Source: Duganella aceris (GTDB lineage Bacteria > Pseudomonadota > Gammaproteobacteria > Burkholderiales > Burkholderiaceae_D). From it: a stretch of DNA of 64,000 nt. The stretch spans positions 1-64,000 of the forward strand of contig NZ_JAADJT010000005.1 of the NCBI RefSeq assembly GCF_011090165.1, in the 5' to 3' direction. Below, one piece after another: positions 18,583-27,718 of the stretch. The notes under the pieces are model-generated. The model was not told the DNA's origin. It worked only from the letters and a program-made list of their open reading frames with translations, and searched no databases. The translations under genes were made by a program, and so were the position numbers. How positions within the stretch are numbered: position 1 is the stretch's first letter; each line of letters opens with the position of its first letter.

Positions 18583-19422
18583 CTATTTTTTCATGACGCC
18601 GGCTTGGCGCAGTTCCGTGTGCCCGAAATCCATCATCTTCCAGCGGCCGCCCCAGGTCAGGCCCAGCGACTCGGCGACTTCGCCGTACAGCTGATAGCCG
18701 CGCAGAGCCCAGGGATCGCGCTCCGAGATCACCAGCTTGCCGTCGCGCAGAAACGCGCAATCGGCGGCCAGTCCGTATTGGTGCCAGCTCTGGAACGCCG
18801 CCGCGTTGGTGACGCTGGAGCCCATCGCCGCCAGCGTGTTCTGGCGCTCGGGGCTGCGGTAGCCTTCCAGGATGGCCATGTCGTAGCCATACTTTTCCTT
18901 CATGATCTTGAACGCCATCAGCAGCCGCTGCGCGTAGGCGGCATCCAGCAAAGCCCAATCGCGGCTGGCCGACACCAGCATCGGCCGTTCCAGCTGGACT
19001 TCGGCGGTGGCAAAGACCAGCGGCGGCAGCGCCGGCGGCGGCACCAGTTGTTCGCCTTCGAGCAAGCCCGCGACCTGGGTGTTGATCTCGCGTGTCGGCG
19101 CATCGTAGCCGCTCAAGGTCGGCTTGCCGGACAACAGCAGCGCCACCATCGGCGGCACGCACAACAGGCCCAATCCGCCCAGGCACAGCAGGTAATGCTC
19201 GCGCAAAAAGGCGCCAACGCCGTTGACCGAGGCCCGGCCCGATTGCGTCAACGCGCCGAGGTCCTGGCGGCGGCGCTGCGCGGCGCGGTCCAGCCGCTGC
19301 TGCATGCGCTGGCTTGCGCCGGCCAGTCGCGCCAGCACGAACTCGCGGCCGGACGGAAACAGCACCATCCAGCTGATCAGGCATGCCAGCAAAAAATAAA
19401 TAGTTACCGCCAGTAAAAACAC
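18583..19422 (-). CDS. tagX: Peptidoglycan L,D-endopeptidase TagX (M15 family)
   Basis: Membrane-anchored M15/VanY-type zinc peptidase. Burkholderia TagX cuts peptidoglycan cross-links so that the T6SS complex can pass the cell wall. I prefer the GTG at 19422, six bases after GAGG, giving 279 residues with a membrane segment right at the start. The frame stays open to 19569, but that part is AT-rich and promoter-like. A second hydrophobic segment (LCLGGLGLLCVPPMVALLL) follows. Zinc-ligand motifs are SWHQYGLAADCAF (H214, D221) and DFGH (H268), with EGYRSPERQ before them. It is the first gene of the minus-strand operon. Confidence 0.85.
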   Translation of the reverse strand: MFLLAVTIYFLLACLISWMVLFPSGREFVLARLAGASQRMQQRLDRAAQRRRQDLGALTQSGRASVNGVGAFLREHYLLCLGGLGLLCVPPMVALLLSGKPTLSGYDAPTREINTQVAGLLEGEQLVPPPALPPLVFATAEVQLERPMLVSASRDWALLDAAYAQRLLMAFKIMKEKYGYDMAILEGYRSPERQNTLAAMGSSVTNAAAFQSWHQYGLAADCAFLRDGKLVISERDPWALRGYQLYGEVAESLGLTWGGRWKMMDFGHTELRQAGVMKK

Positions 19423-19619
19423 GATGGCCTCAACGCACTGTTGGAAATAAAAACTAATGTCTAAAAAGCATTGCTCTGAGTATATATTAGAGTTATGGCA
19501 AGCTCGCGCACGATTGAACAGCTGAGCTCGGGCCGGGTCGTGCACGGTTGAAACGCTTTGTTGCGCCACATTTTTCTTGAATGTCGTAAAGTAATGTGAA
19601 ATTAATAAGGGAGTCTATT
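19423..19619. promoter_or_regulatory. Divergent promoter region of the T6SS operons
   Basis: This stretch of about 200 bases lies between tagX (leftward) and the vgrG operon (rightward). It is much richer in A and T than its neighbours, including gagtatatattagag near 19478-19492, which fits promoter DNA. I could not pick out a convincing -35/-10 or -24/-12 pair on either strand. Confidence 0.45.
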
Positions 19620-20456
19620 TTGCAACGAGACGATGAACGCCCGCCGTCCACCGGCCGTCCCAGCCTGCTGTCCAAAGAGCAGCCAACCGGTGCGGACCGC
19701 AACAACATCCTGAACGGTCTGGAAGGGAAGAACGCCAAGCCCGCGCGCGCGGCCGCCGCCGCGCCGGCCGCGTCCCAGAAAGGTAACAAGGGCGCGATTG
19801 CCGCCGGTGTCGGCGTGCTGCTGCTCGCGCTGGTCATTGGTGGCGTCGTCTGGATGAATGGCGAGCCGGATGTCGAGCCCGTGCTGGCCCACGCCACCGT
19901 GCCCGCCGCCACTCCGATCACGCCGCCGGCCGCGACGCCTGTTCCGGCAGTCGCGCCCCCTGTTGCGGCGGCCGCGCCGGAGACCGCGACCATCGTCGAA
20001 GACACCGCTTCCGTCAGCCCCGCCACAGACAACACGCGCTCCTTGAAGGACATGCTGAACGACACGCCAGCCGCCGCCAAGCCGCCGCGCGATGAGCTGA
20101 CCGCCGCGCTGGAAAGTCCGCATGCGGCGGCCAAGCCGAAGCCGAAACTGGCGCAGGCCAAGACCGAGAAGCCGCAGGCCAAGACCGTCAAGCTGGCGCA
20201 GAAGACCGAGCCGGCCAAGGCCAAAGCCAAGCCCGCGCCGGACAGCGACGTCGCGCTGCTGGCCGCGCTGATGGCCCATGTGCAGGCGGGGCAACCGGCC
20301 AAGACGCCGTCGACGCCGGCCTACCTGCTGAAGCAGTGCGGGTTGCAGAACGAAGTCGGCGCCGCGCAATGCCGCGCGCACCTGTGCGCCAACGCCGCGC
20401 GCAAGGAGCCCGAGTGCAAGAACCCGGCGCCAGTGAAGACCGCCTCCGAGTCATGA
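19620..20456 (+). CDS. T6SS-locus single-pass membrane protein
   Basis: Protein of 278 residues ahead of vgrG. The TTG at 19620 follows AAGGGAG with good spacing. A GTG at 19596 is possible but poorly placed. After about 60 polar residues there is one membrane segment (GAIAAGVGVLLLALVIGGVVW), then a long Ala/Pro/Lys-rich periplasmic linker with AKPKPKLAQAKTEK-like repeats. It closes with a compact Cys-containing end (LLKQCGLQNEVGAAQCRAHLC) that could form disulfides. Position suggests a T6SS accessory envelope protein. It resembles TagN-like proteins in layout only, so I give no symbol. Its stop overlaps the vgrG start as ATGA. Confidence 0.65.
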   Translation: MQRDDERPPSTGRPSLLSKEQPTGADRNNILNGLEGKNAKPARAAAAAPAASQKGNKGAIAAGVGVLLLALVIGGVVWMNGEPDVEPVLAHATVPAATPITPPAATPVPAVAPPVAAAAPETATIVEDTASVSPATDNTRSLKDMLNDTPAAAKPPRDELTAALESPHAAAKPKPKLAQAKTEKPQAKTVKLAQKTEPAKAKAKPAPDSDVALLAALMAHVQAGQPAKTPSTPAYLLKQCGLQNEVGAAQCRAHLCANAARKEPECKNPAPVKTASES

Positions 20457-23400
20457 GCGTCGCGCTGATCGAGCAGATCACGACGGCGCTCGCGCAGTTC
20501 TCCAGCGCGACGCGCCTGTATGAGCTGACGCTGGGCGACGGTGACGGCGGCGACGACGATCTCGGTTCCGGCGGTCTGCTGGTCGAAGCCTTCGCCGCCG
20601 ACGACGGCGTGCAGGACGTCGGCGCGCGCGACATCATCGTGTTGTCCACCAACGCGCATATTGAATTGCGGCCGTTGCTGGGCCAGTCAGCCAGCCTGTC
20701 GGTCAGCCTGGCCGACGGCAGCCGCACCACGTTCCATGGCGATATCACGCAGGCGGCGATGCTGGGCAGTGAAGGCGGCCTGGCGCGTTTCCGCTTGCGC
20801 TTGACGCCGTGGTTGTGGCGCCTGGGCCAGGTGCGCAACAGCCGCGTGTGGCAAGACAAGACCGTCATCGAGATCGTCGATGAAGTGTTCGAGGGCTACG
20901 CGCCGCTGGCGCAATGGCGCTGGAGCGAGGAGGCCGAGCCGTTCATGGCCGACGCCGTGGCGCGCAGCTATTGCTGTCAATATCGCGAATCGGACCTGGA
21001 CTTCGTGCGGCGCTTGCTGACCGAAGAGGGCCTGGCCTGGCGCTACGAGCAGTTGGAAGATGGTGTCGGCGTGGTGCTGTTCGCCGACAGCAGCCAGAAT
21101 AGCGCGACGCCGGAGGACGCGAGCAGCGAGGCCGGTGGCGGCATCCGCTTCCATGGCGTGCGCGCCGGCGAGGCGTCCGACACCATCCAGGCCTTGAACG
21201 CGCGGCGCAGCGTCACGGCATCGCTGACCACTTTGCTCAGTTACGACTACAAATCCAAACAGGCCGTCAACGCCAGCGCGCCATCGCGCCTCACTTCGGG
21301 CAAGCTACCGGCGCTGGAAAGCTACGACGTGCCCGGCCAATATGCGTACGCGAACGCGGCGCAGGCGCAGCGCTATGCGGATCTGCAGATGCAGGGCCGC
21401 GAAGCGTCGGCGCAGCTGTGGCGCGGCCGCTCGACGGTGCGCACGCTGGCGGCTGGCGCTCGAATCAACGTCACGCAGGGACCGTTGCAATCGACGTCCG
21501 AGTCGCCGCCGGCCTATGTGCTGCTGCGCGTACGCAGCGTTGGCGTTAATAATTTACCGTCGCCGGCGCAGCAGGCCTTGGCGGAATTGTTCGGACCGAT
21601 CCCGGAACTGCTGGAGGAAATCGTCGCCGACGTGCCGGGCGACTTCGCGCAGACCGTCGCGCAGGCGCGCCAGACCGGCTACGCCAACAGCTTCGAAGCG
21701 GTGGCGGCCGATGTCATCTGGCGTCCGCAACTGGCGGGCAGCCACGGCCGCAGCCATCCGAAGCCGACCGCGCGGGGCGCGCAGAGCGCCATCGTCATCG
21801 GCGCCGACGGCATCGACCAGCCGTCCGGCGCCGATGAGCTGTATTGCGACCGGCTGGGCCGGGTGCGCATCCGCTACCACTGGCAGGACAGCGGCGACGC
21901 CACCTGCTGGGTGCGCGTCGCGCAGCGTTCGGCCGGCGGCGGCATGGGAAGCCAGTTCCTGCCGCGCATCGGGCAAGAGGTGCTGGTGCAATTCATCGAA
22001 AACGATATCGACCGGCCGATCATCATCGGCGCGCTGTACAACGGCCAGGGCGAGGGCGGCGTGACGCCGACGCCGGCAGGGCAGAGCGACACGGCCGGCG
22101 AGGCCAGGCCGTTCAACCCTGCCAGCGACCATGCGCCATCGGCGCAGGGCAATCTGGCCGGAGGCAACAGCCCGTTGTGGCACGGCGCGTCGGGCGACAG
22201 CGACGGCCATCGCAATGGCGCCGCGCAGTGGGGCGTGCGCAGCAAGGAGTTCGGCGGATCGGGCTACAACCAGTTGCTGTTCGACGACACCGATGCGCAG
22301 GGACGCGTGCAGCTGCGCTCTACGCACGCGGCCAGCGAATTATCGCTGGGCCATCTGATCCACAGCGCCGACAACTATCGCGGCAGCTTGCGCGGGCAGG
22401 GCGCCGAGTTGCGCACCGACGCTTACGGCGCGGTGCGCGGCGGCGCCGGGCTGCTGATCAGCAGCTACAAGATCGATCACAACGCGGGCGAGCGCGATCC
22501 GGCCGGCGATAACACGGCCGGTATCGCGCTGCTCAAGCAGGCGGTCAAGCTGGGCGAGACCTTTAGTGACGCGGCCAAGACGCATGAGACGGTGGCGCTC
22601 AGCGGCCACATCGGCGCGACTAAAGCGAACGCGAGCGCGCTCGACGACGCGTCGGCGCCGCTGAAGGCGATGTTGACGGCGGTGTCCGGCATGGTCGGCA
22701 ACGGCAGCGTGAGCGCGGCCAAGGCCGACGCCGGCGAGAAGAAGACGGCGCCGGGCGACGATCAACTGCCGCACGCCAGCTCGCCGATCATCGCGATCAG
22801 CGGCAAGACCGGCATCGGCGTCACGGCGGGGCAGGCGCTGCAACTGGCGAACGGCGAGACGATCTCGCTGATGAGCGGCGGCGACACGCAGTTCATCAGC
22901 GCCGGCCAGATGCGCGCGCACAGCGGCCAGGCCATCGGTGTGCTGGGCGGCGCGGTCAAGGCGGGCGAGGGCGGCATCGGCGTGCAACTGATCGCGGCCA
23001 AGGACGTCATCGACCTCCAGGCGCAGGCCGATGTGCTGAAGGTGCAGGCGCGCGATGAGGTTAACGTCGTCAGCGCGAATGCGGAGGTGGATTGGGCTGC
23101 TGCGAAGAGCATCACCTTGTCGACGGCGGGTGGGGCCAATATCACCATTGAAGGCGGGAACATCACCGTGCAATGCCCGGGAAAAATAGTCATCCGGGCG
23201 GGCAAGAAGATTTTCTCGGCTCAGACAAGGTTGAACTATCCAGCCCCACCGATGCCGCGCTCGGCTATTGACGTCGTGGCCCTTTCCTTTGCAATGCGTT
23301 TGCAAGATGCCCCGGGAGTTCTCTCCGAACCTTATCCTAATGCGGACTGGCGAGTGGTTAGGGCGCATGACATTGATGGGGCTTTAAGCAGCGAAAATAT

Positions 23401-23728
23401 AATTCTTTCCGGGATCAGCGACGATGATGGAAATATGAAATTGTCAAAGTCCGATGAAAAAAAGCTGCAGCAGGAATATAACCGGACACCAAGCGGATTA
23501 TGGGTTATTGCAAATAGTCATGCGCGTCAGCTCAGTATCAATGTGGCCAAAGACTACTGGTCGGACTCGGATAAGTTTTACCATGGCCTTAATGCCCTTG
23601 GCTACTCGGATGACCATCTCATCACGAATGGAGTGGACGTGGAAGATTTTCACGCCAAGGTGGCTCGCAGCGATTTGAAGAGCAGTAGTGGAACGAATTT
23701 GTTCGACAAGATAAAAAAGGGTACGTAA
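20453..23728 (+). CDS. vgrG: VgrG spike protein with C-terminal extension
   Basis: VgrG trimers form the puncturing spike at the tip of the Hcp tube. The 1091-residue product has the gp27-like N-terminal part (YCCQYRESDLDFVRRLLTEE near residue 175), the gp5 OB-fold (RLGRVRIRYHWQD, then PRIGQEVLVQFIENDIDRP), and a DUF2345-type beta-helix with GKTGIGVTAGQALQLANGE. From about residue 925 a further ~165 residues follow (FAMRLQDAPG...GISDDDGNMKL, then GLWVIANSHARQLS). The first half looks like a transthyretin-type cargo-docking domain. This tail is encoded in AT-richer DNA. The stop overlaps the effector ATG (TAATG). Confidence 0.93.
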   Translation: MSVALIEQITTALAQFSSATRLYELTLGDGDGGDDDLGSGGLLVEAFAADDGVQDVGARDIIVLSTNAHIELRPLLGQSASLSVSLADGSRTTFHGDITQAAMLGSEGGLARFRLRLTPWLWRLGQVRNSRVWQDKTVIEIVDEVFEGYAPLAQWRWSEEAEPFMADAVARSYCCQYRESDLDFVRRLLTEEGLAWRYEQLEDGVGVVLFADSSQNSATPEDASSEAGGGIRFHGVRAGEASDTIQALNARRSVTASLTTLLSYDYKSKQAVNASAPSRLTSGKLPALESYDVPGQYAYANAAQAQRYADLQMQGREASAQLWRGRSTVRTLAAGARINVTQGPLQSTSESPPAYVLLRVRSVGVNNLPSPAQQALAELFGPIPELLEEIVADVPGDFAQTVAQARQTGYANSFEAVAADVIWRPQLAGSHGRSHPKPTARGAQSAIVIGADGIDQPSGADELYCDRLGRVRIRYHWQDSGDATCWVRVAQRSAGGGMGSQFLPRIGQEVLVQFIENDIDRPIIIGALYNGQGEGGVTPTPAGQSDTAGEARPFNPASDHAPSAQGNLAGGNSPLWHGASGDSDGHRNGAAQWGVRSKEFGGSGYNQLLFDDTDAQGRVQLRSTHAASELSLGHLIHSADNYRGSLRGQGAELRTDAYGAVRGGAGLLISSYKIDHNAGERDPAGDNTAGIALLKQAVKLGETFSDAAKTHETVALSGHIGATKANASALDDASAPLKAMLTAVSGMVGNGSVSAAKADAGEKKTAPGDDQLPHASSPIIAISGKTGIGVTAGQALQLANGETISLMSGGDTQFISAGQMRAHSGQAIGVLGGAVKAGEGGIGVQLIAAKDVIDLQAQADVLKVQARDEVNVVSANAEVDWAAAKSITLSTAGGANITIEGGNITVQCPGKIVIRAGKKIFSAQTRLNYPAPPMPRSAIDVVALSFAMRLQDAPGVLSEPYPNADWRVVRAHDIDGALSSENIILSGISDDDGNMKLSKSDEKKLQQEYNRTPSGLWVIANSHARQLSINVAKDYWSDSDKFYHGLNALGYSDDHLITNGVDVEDFHAKVARSDLKSSSGTNLFDKIKKGT

Positions 23729-26211
23729 TGAGCGCCAACGGTGATTCTGCACAACCAGGTACGATTTATCAAATCGTTGACAAGAATGGAAATCCATCTG
23801 TGGCGGCGCACGCGACGCCATTGTGGGTTGACAGGACAATCACCGACGTCTTTTCCATGCCGACGGAGGGGAACAAGATTGAGTCCTATTGTTCCGGTAG
23901 AGATTACTTCACTGACTTAATCGGGGAATGTGATAAAGCTAGCAGTGAAATATATATTGCTGGCTGGCAAGTTAACTGGGATGCGCTTTTATTACCGGGC
24001 GTGCGCTTGTATGATTTACTTCTCCGTTGCGCTAAGCGGGGCGTGCATATTTATGTCATGCCTTGGGATGACCGTGAGCCTATTCAAACATACGATGATC
24101 AGACCAAAATTGTTTTGCAGAGTATAAATGAGATTTTGAAAGATGCTGGATCGAAAGGTAGTGTAACAGTGACAACCTCATCATCCTTCGCCAGTGTTAA
24201 TAACGCATATTATAGTCACCACCAAAAGCAAGTTGTCATCGATCGAAAAATTGCATATGTAGGTGGAATGGATCTGTGTTACGGACGTATGGATGATGCC
24301 CGCTTTGATCTACGGCCGGACCAGGATGGCCGGCACATGCTAAATCGTTATAACCCCAGTATTCCGCCGTTAAAAAAGATTTCCCCTGACTCGGATACCT
24401 TAGTTGATCCGGACCTAATGTCGGGTGCTGTGGACAGCTTTGGTATACGAGTGCTTGGCCGCAGTCTTGTTCGAAGTTCTGCTGAAGCTGAGATGAAAAA
24501 GATAGCTGGAGGTGGATGGCAAGTGCCTTATGGTAAGCCAGGCAACGTCGATGTCGTGTCTAATAACCCCAGAGTTTCGTCGAATACAGTGGTGGCTGTG
24601 GAGTTGGATCATACCCGCCAGCCCCGAATGCCTTGGCAAGATGTGCACTGCAAGATCCAAGGACCCGCAGTGTCTGCTCTATTGAAAAATTTCATACTTC
24701 GATGGAACGCCTCCACAAGTGCAAAAGATAATAAGCTGACGCGTGAATTGCCGCCTACAGCGTTTCGCACAATGGGCAGGGCGCAGATTCAAGTGTTGCG
24801 CAGTGCCCCTGCTGCACATTGTTCCAAAGAGCACGCAGCTAATCCTGGTAGCAAACTCCAAAAAGGTCAGCAAGATGTTCATGTGGCAATGAAAAATTTG
24901 ATCGCAAAAGCAACTCGTTTCATTTACATTGAAAATCAGTTTTTCGTCTCTGACTTTGGAAAGCTTGGCAATGCGGACCCTAGTAATCTTTCACCTGTCG
25001 GTTCGTTCATAAAAAATGGAGCCGGTGGAATTACTGATACGACTTTAAAATTAGTGCGGAAAATGTCAGATGGCCCGCCTGATGAGGCTATTTTAGATAA
25101 ACTTCCTGACAATGGCGTTCTAAAGGCACTGCTTAATCGGTTGAAGAAATCTATTTTAGATGATATTTCTAAACCGAAATTTCACGTATATATCACTCTG
25201 CCTGTACATCCGGAAGGAGCATTGACGGATGCCAGTATAGCTGTACAAGTCTATTACACAATGCAGACATTGGTATATGGAAGCCATAGTTTAATAAATG
25301 GAATACGCCGGTTGATAAGAGCGCGAGAGTTAAAGGACGCCAAGGTAAAAAATTATCTGTCTGTCTTCACTGACGAATCCAATGACGAATATGAAAGCGT
25401 GCCGATCGAGAAATGTTATGAATACGTAACGTTACTCAATCTTAGGAATTGGCATGATTTCAACGGCTACTTTGTTACTGAACAGATCTATGTGCACAGC
25501 AAACTAATGATCGTCGATGACAGATTTGCTCTGTTAGGAAGTGCTAATATCAATGATCGTAGTCTGTTAGGAGAAAGAGATTCTGAGCTCGCGGTGTTGG
25601 TCATGGATGATGAAACAAGTCGCGCGGATATCAATGGAAAGGGCAGTAACCAGCCAGTAAGGGTTTTTGCGCACGAACTTCGAAAAAAGATCTGGAAAAA
25701 GATTTTTGGTATTACCTGTGGATTACGGAGTGCTGATGATTTGATGAATGCGGTCGAATCACCAGGCCATCCCGATAGTTGGAAAATGGTGCAGAGTCGA
25801 GCGAAGAAAAATAGCGACATCTATGATAGCGCTTTTGCTTACATTCCCCGGAACAAAGATCCATCACCAAAACGGGCGGACCAGCCAGCCAAAATATTAC
25901 CGACTTGGGATGATAATCTGAAGGTAGGTAAAGGTCAGGTAGGTGGATTGGCCTCCCCAATGCCTTTTCAGGAAGAATTTTGGCAGAAAAAGCAGGCAGC
26001 TTCAGGCGCCAATAATCTTAAAAATGTCCGTGGTTTCATTACCCTGATACCATTAGAGTGGACCGCTAATGAAAATATAAGAATAAGATATCCTACTGGT
26101 ATCATTGTTCATAATGATAAAAAGAACACGGAACATGAAATGCCTGGCGATCCCGAAATGGTGGTAGCATCAAACGAAAAATCTTATGAAAAAACTGAGC
26201 CCTATGGCTGA
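23728..26211 (+). CDS. T6SS phospholipase D effector, Tle5 type
   Basis: Phospholipase D superfamily protein of 827 residues, likely an antibacterial T6SS effector cleaving membrane phospholipids in the target periplasm. Two complete HKD motifs are visible: HQKQVVID (H165, K167, D172) followed by GGMDLCYGR, and HSKLMIVD (H590, K592, D597) followed by LLGSANINDRSLLGERDSE. The pattern resembles Pseudomonas PldA/PldB. There is no signal peptide, as expected for cargo loaded on VgrG. The gene overlaps the vgrG stop and is followed, with overlap, by an exported immunity candidate. Its DNA is AT-richer than the T6SS genes, which suggests acquisition. Confidence 0.9.
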   Translation: MSANGDSAQPGTIYQIVDKNGNPSVAAHATPLWVDRTITDVFSMPTEGNKIESYCSGRDYFTDLIGECDKASSEIYIAGWQVNWDALLLPGVRLYDLLLRCAKRGVHIYVMPWDDREPIQTYDDQTKIVLQSINEILKDAGSKGSVTVTTSSSFASVNNAYYSHHQKQVVIDRKIAYVGGMDLCYGRMDDARFDLRPDQDGRHMLNRYNPSIPPLKKISPDSDTLVDPDLMSGAVDSFGIRVLGRSLVRSSAEAEMKKIAGGGWQVPYGKPGNVDVVSNNPRVSSNTVVAVELDHTRQPRMPWQDVHCKIQGPAVSALLKNFILRWNASTSAKDNKLTRELPPTAFRTMGRAQIQVLRSAPAAHCSKEHAANPGSKLQKGQQDVHVAMKNLIAKATRFIYIENQFFVSDFGKLGNADPSNLSPVGSFIKNGAGGITDTTLKLVRKMSDGPPDEAILDKLPDNGVLKALLNRLKKSILDDISKPKFHVYITLPVHPEGALTDASIAVQVYYTMQTLVYGSHSLINGIRRLIRARELKDAKVKNYLSVFTDESNDEYESVPIEKCYEYVTLLNLRNWHDFNGYFVTEQIYVHSKLMIVDDRFALLGSANINDRSLLGERDSELAVLVMDDETSRADINGKGSNQPVRVFAHELRKKIWKKIFGITCGLRSADDLMNAVESPGHPDSWKMVQSRAKKNSDIYDSAFAYIPRNKDPSPKRADQPAKILPTWDDNLKVGKGQVGGLASPMPFQEEFWQKKQAASGANNLKNVRGFITLIPLEWTANENIRIRYPTGIIVHNDKKNTEHEMPGDPEMVVASNEKSYEKTEPYG

Positions 26212-27259
26212 TCAATTTAAGTATGTGTTTTTAACCTGCACTCTATTTTTTGTGTGTGTGCGGGCTGACTCATTGGAAATTGGGAATCCAGAGTGGGGGA
26301 GTGAGTGTGTCGGCACGTTGGCTCTTGAATTACCCCGAGGCAGTGAGGTGGCATCGGTGTCCGCCGCAAGGATATTAGCCCAACTGCGTGGTCAACCAGG
26401 AAAATCGAAGTTTCGCTTCGCTGATGGGGAGCCAGCAGGTTGGAGTTCGTTGCGGTATTACGGGGAAATTTTCATCACCGATCGGCTAAATAGCTCAGAG
26501 GTATCCGCTATTAGGGATCAATTTTCTAAAAGTAAAATTGATTATAGTAAGTATATTAAACGAGCTCCAATTCAAAGTGGCCAAACAATACGCGTTGTGG
26601 ATGTTTTTCCGCCTAGGAAAGATGCGATTGGATGGAGTGTGGATGATGACGCAAGGTTGTTTCTAGAAGTTGATTCACATGTGCTCACCATGAATGTTCC
26701 TAAAGACCTCGCCCGTTCATATTCGACATCAATAAAATCCAGGCCTATCTTTAGTGTTGCGGGTGATAGTGAATTATGTATTCCTTACGCTGCCGTGCCT
26801 CTGACGGCGTCGAGGGAACGAGATATTATGGTTACATATCGATTGACCTCGCATCCTGATGTTACAGTTATGATTGGAGACGCTAACGCTGTGGAGTATT
26901 CTGATCCGATACGGGAACGGAATGCGGAATCCCCAATGGTGATCGCGAACTTCTGGGCACAGTATGAAATGGGGAAAAAAATAGAGCAGCTTTTAAAGCC
27001 TGCATTCTCAAAAATCCTGATCGATCGGCGGGAAGGGTTAGAGTCTTTTGTAAAGATAAAGCGAGATGATGCTGGTGAAGATTACGGTTATTTTGCTACG
27101 GTAAGAGGTGAATATGGTGTGCGTCCAGAAAAGGCTACGGTACAGGTATATGTGCTGCGTAACGCCGAACATGCGCAAAGCTTAGGAAAGACGCCACTGG
27201 AGAAAGCTGAGTTTCTTCGCTTGGCTCGTAGTATTGTCAGTAGCATCCGTGCCCGTTAA
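26186..27259 (+). CDS. Exported Tli4-like immunity protein candidate
   Basis: Protein of 357 residues whose start lies inside the effector gene. A signal peptide is visible (hydrophobic YVFLTCTLFFVCVRA) with a start at 26186. A second ATG at 26204 would also work. The middle, SELCIPYAAVPL to TYRLTSHPDVTVMIGD, and the early CVGTLALELPRGSEV resemble the Tli4 family of T6SS lipase immunity proteins as I remember it. A periplasmic location fits protection against a phospholipase acting there. The immunity role is inferred from the overlap with the effector and the export signal. Confidence 0.75.
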   Translation: MKKLSPMADQFKYVFLTCTLFFVCVRADSLEIGNPEWGSECVGTLALELPRGSEVASVSAARILAQLRGQPGKSKFRFADGEPAGWSSLRYYGEIFITDRLNSSEVSAIRDQFSKSKIDYSKYIKRAPIQSGQTIRVVDVFPPRKDAIGWSVDDDARLFLEVDSHVLTMNVPKDLARSYSTSIKSRPIFSVAGDSELCIPYAAVPLTASRERDIMVTYRLTSHPDVTVMIGDANAVEYSDPIRERNAESPMVIANFWAQYEMGKKIEQLLKPAFSKILIDRREGLESFVKIKRDDAGEDYGYFATVRGEYGVRPEKATVQVYVLRNAEHAQSLGKTPLEKAEFLRLARSIVSSIRAR

Positions 27260-27718
27260 TTTTCGCCAAGAATATTGATGGTTCGCAGACGCGGGTATGA
27301 CGTCTAAGCTGAGCTTGATTCGATAGTGAAACCCTCCACCAGCGACTTGGTAGGCCTAATCATTAATGCAAAAATTCAACATCAAAGAATCGATATTGCG
27401 TAAGTCTGAAAAGAGTATCGCTGGTATGCGTGCTGAAGAGTGGGTGTCGTCAATTTGGCCAGGAGAAAAGGGCAGTGATAGAGATTTCTCTTTCTATTGT
27501 AGACTATGCGCTAAACACCCTCACCTGCTGCGCCTAAGATAATTTGGAAATGGACTTAACGGGACATGCTTCAAGTTACGACGTTACCTCGTTATCGCTC
27601 TGGGATAAAATTACCAAGACTATTCGGCAACGTTGATGTGGAACGCTGATTTTCCACTTTCAGGAAAGGTCGGCTTAGCCAAGTGCTCACATAGTAAATC
27701 CCCAAGCGAGTTAAATTT
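27260..27718. other. Gene-poor stretch with an immunity gene relic
   Basis: 459 bases without an intact gene, in the AT-rich island. It contains the relic at 27366-27542. A short out-of-frame stretch just before it (27315-27401, reading DSIVKPSTSDLVG) may belong to the same decayed gene. No terminator or strong promoter was recognised. Confidence 0.5.
27366..27542 (+). pseudogene. Relic of a second Tli4-like immunity gene
   Basis: A 58-codon open frame reads FNIKESILRKSEKSIAGM and then RAEEWVSSIWPGEKG and DFSFY. This matches the C-terminal segment typical of Tli4-family immunity proteins (LR-x-x-x-R-x-V-x-G-x-x-G-E-E followed by an aromatic strand), but the N-terminal two thirds are missing and the end is truncated. 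I call it a decayed copy of an immunity gene. The family match is from memory and needs a profile search. Confidence 0.5.
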
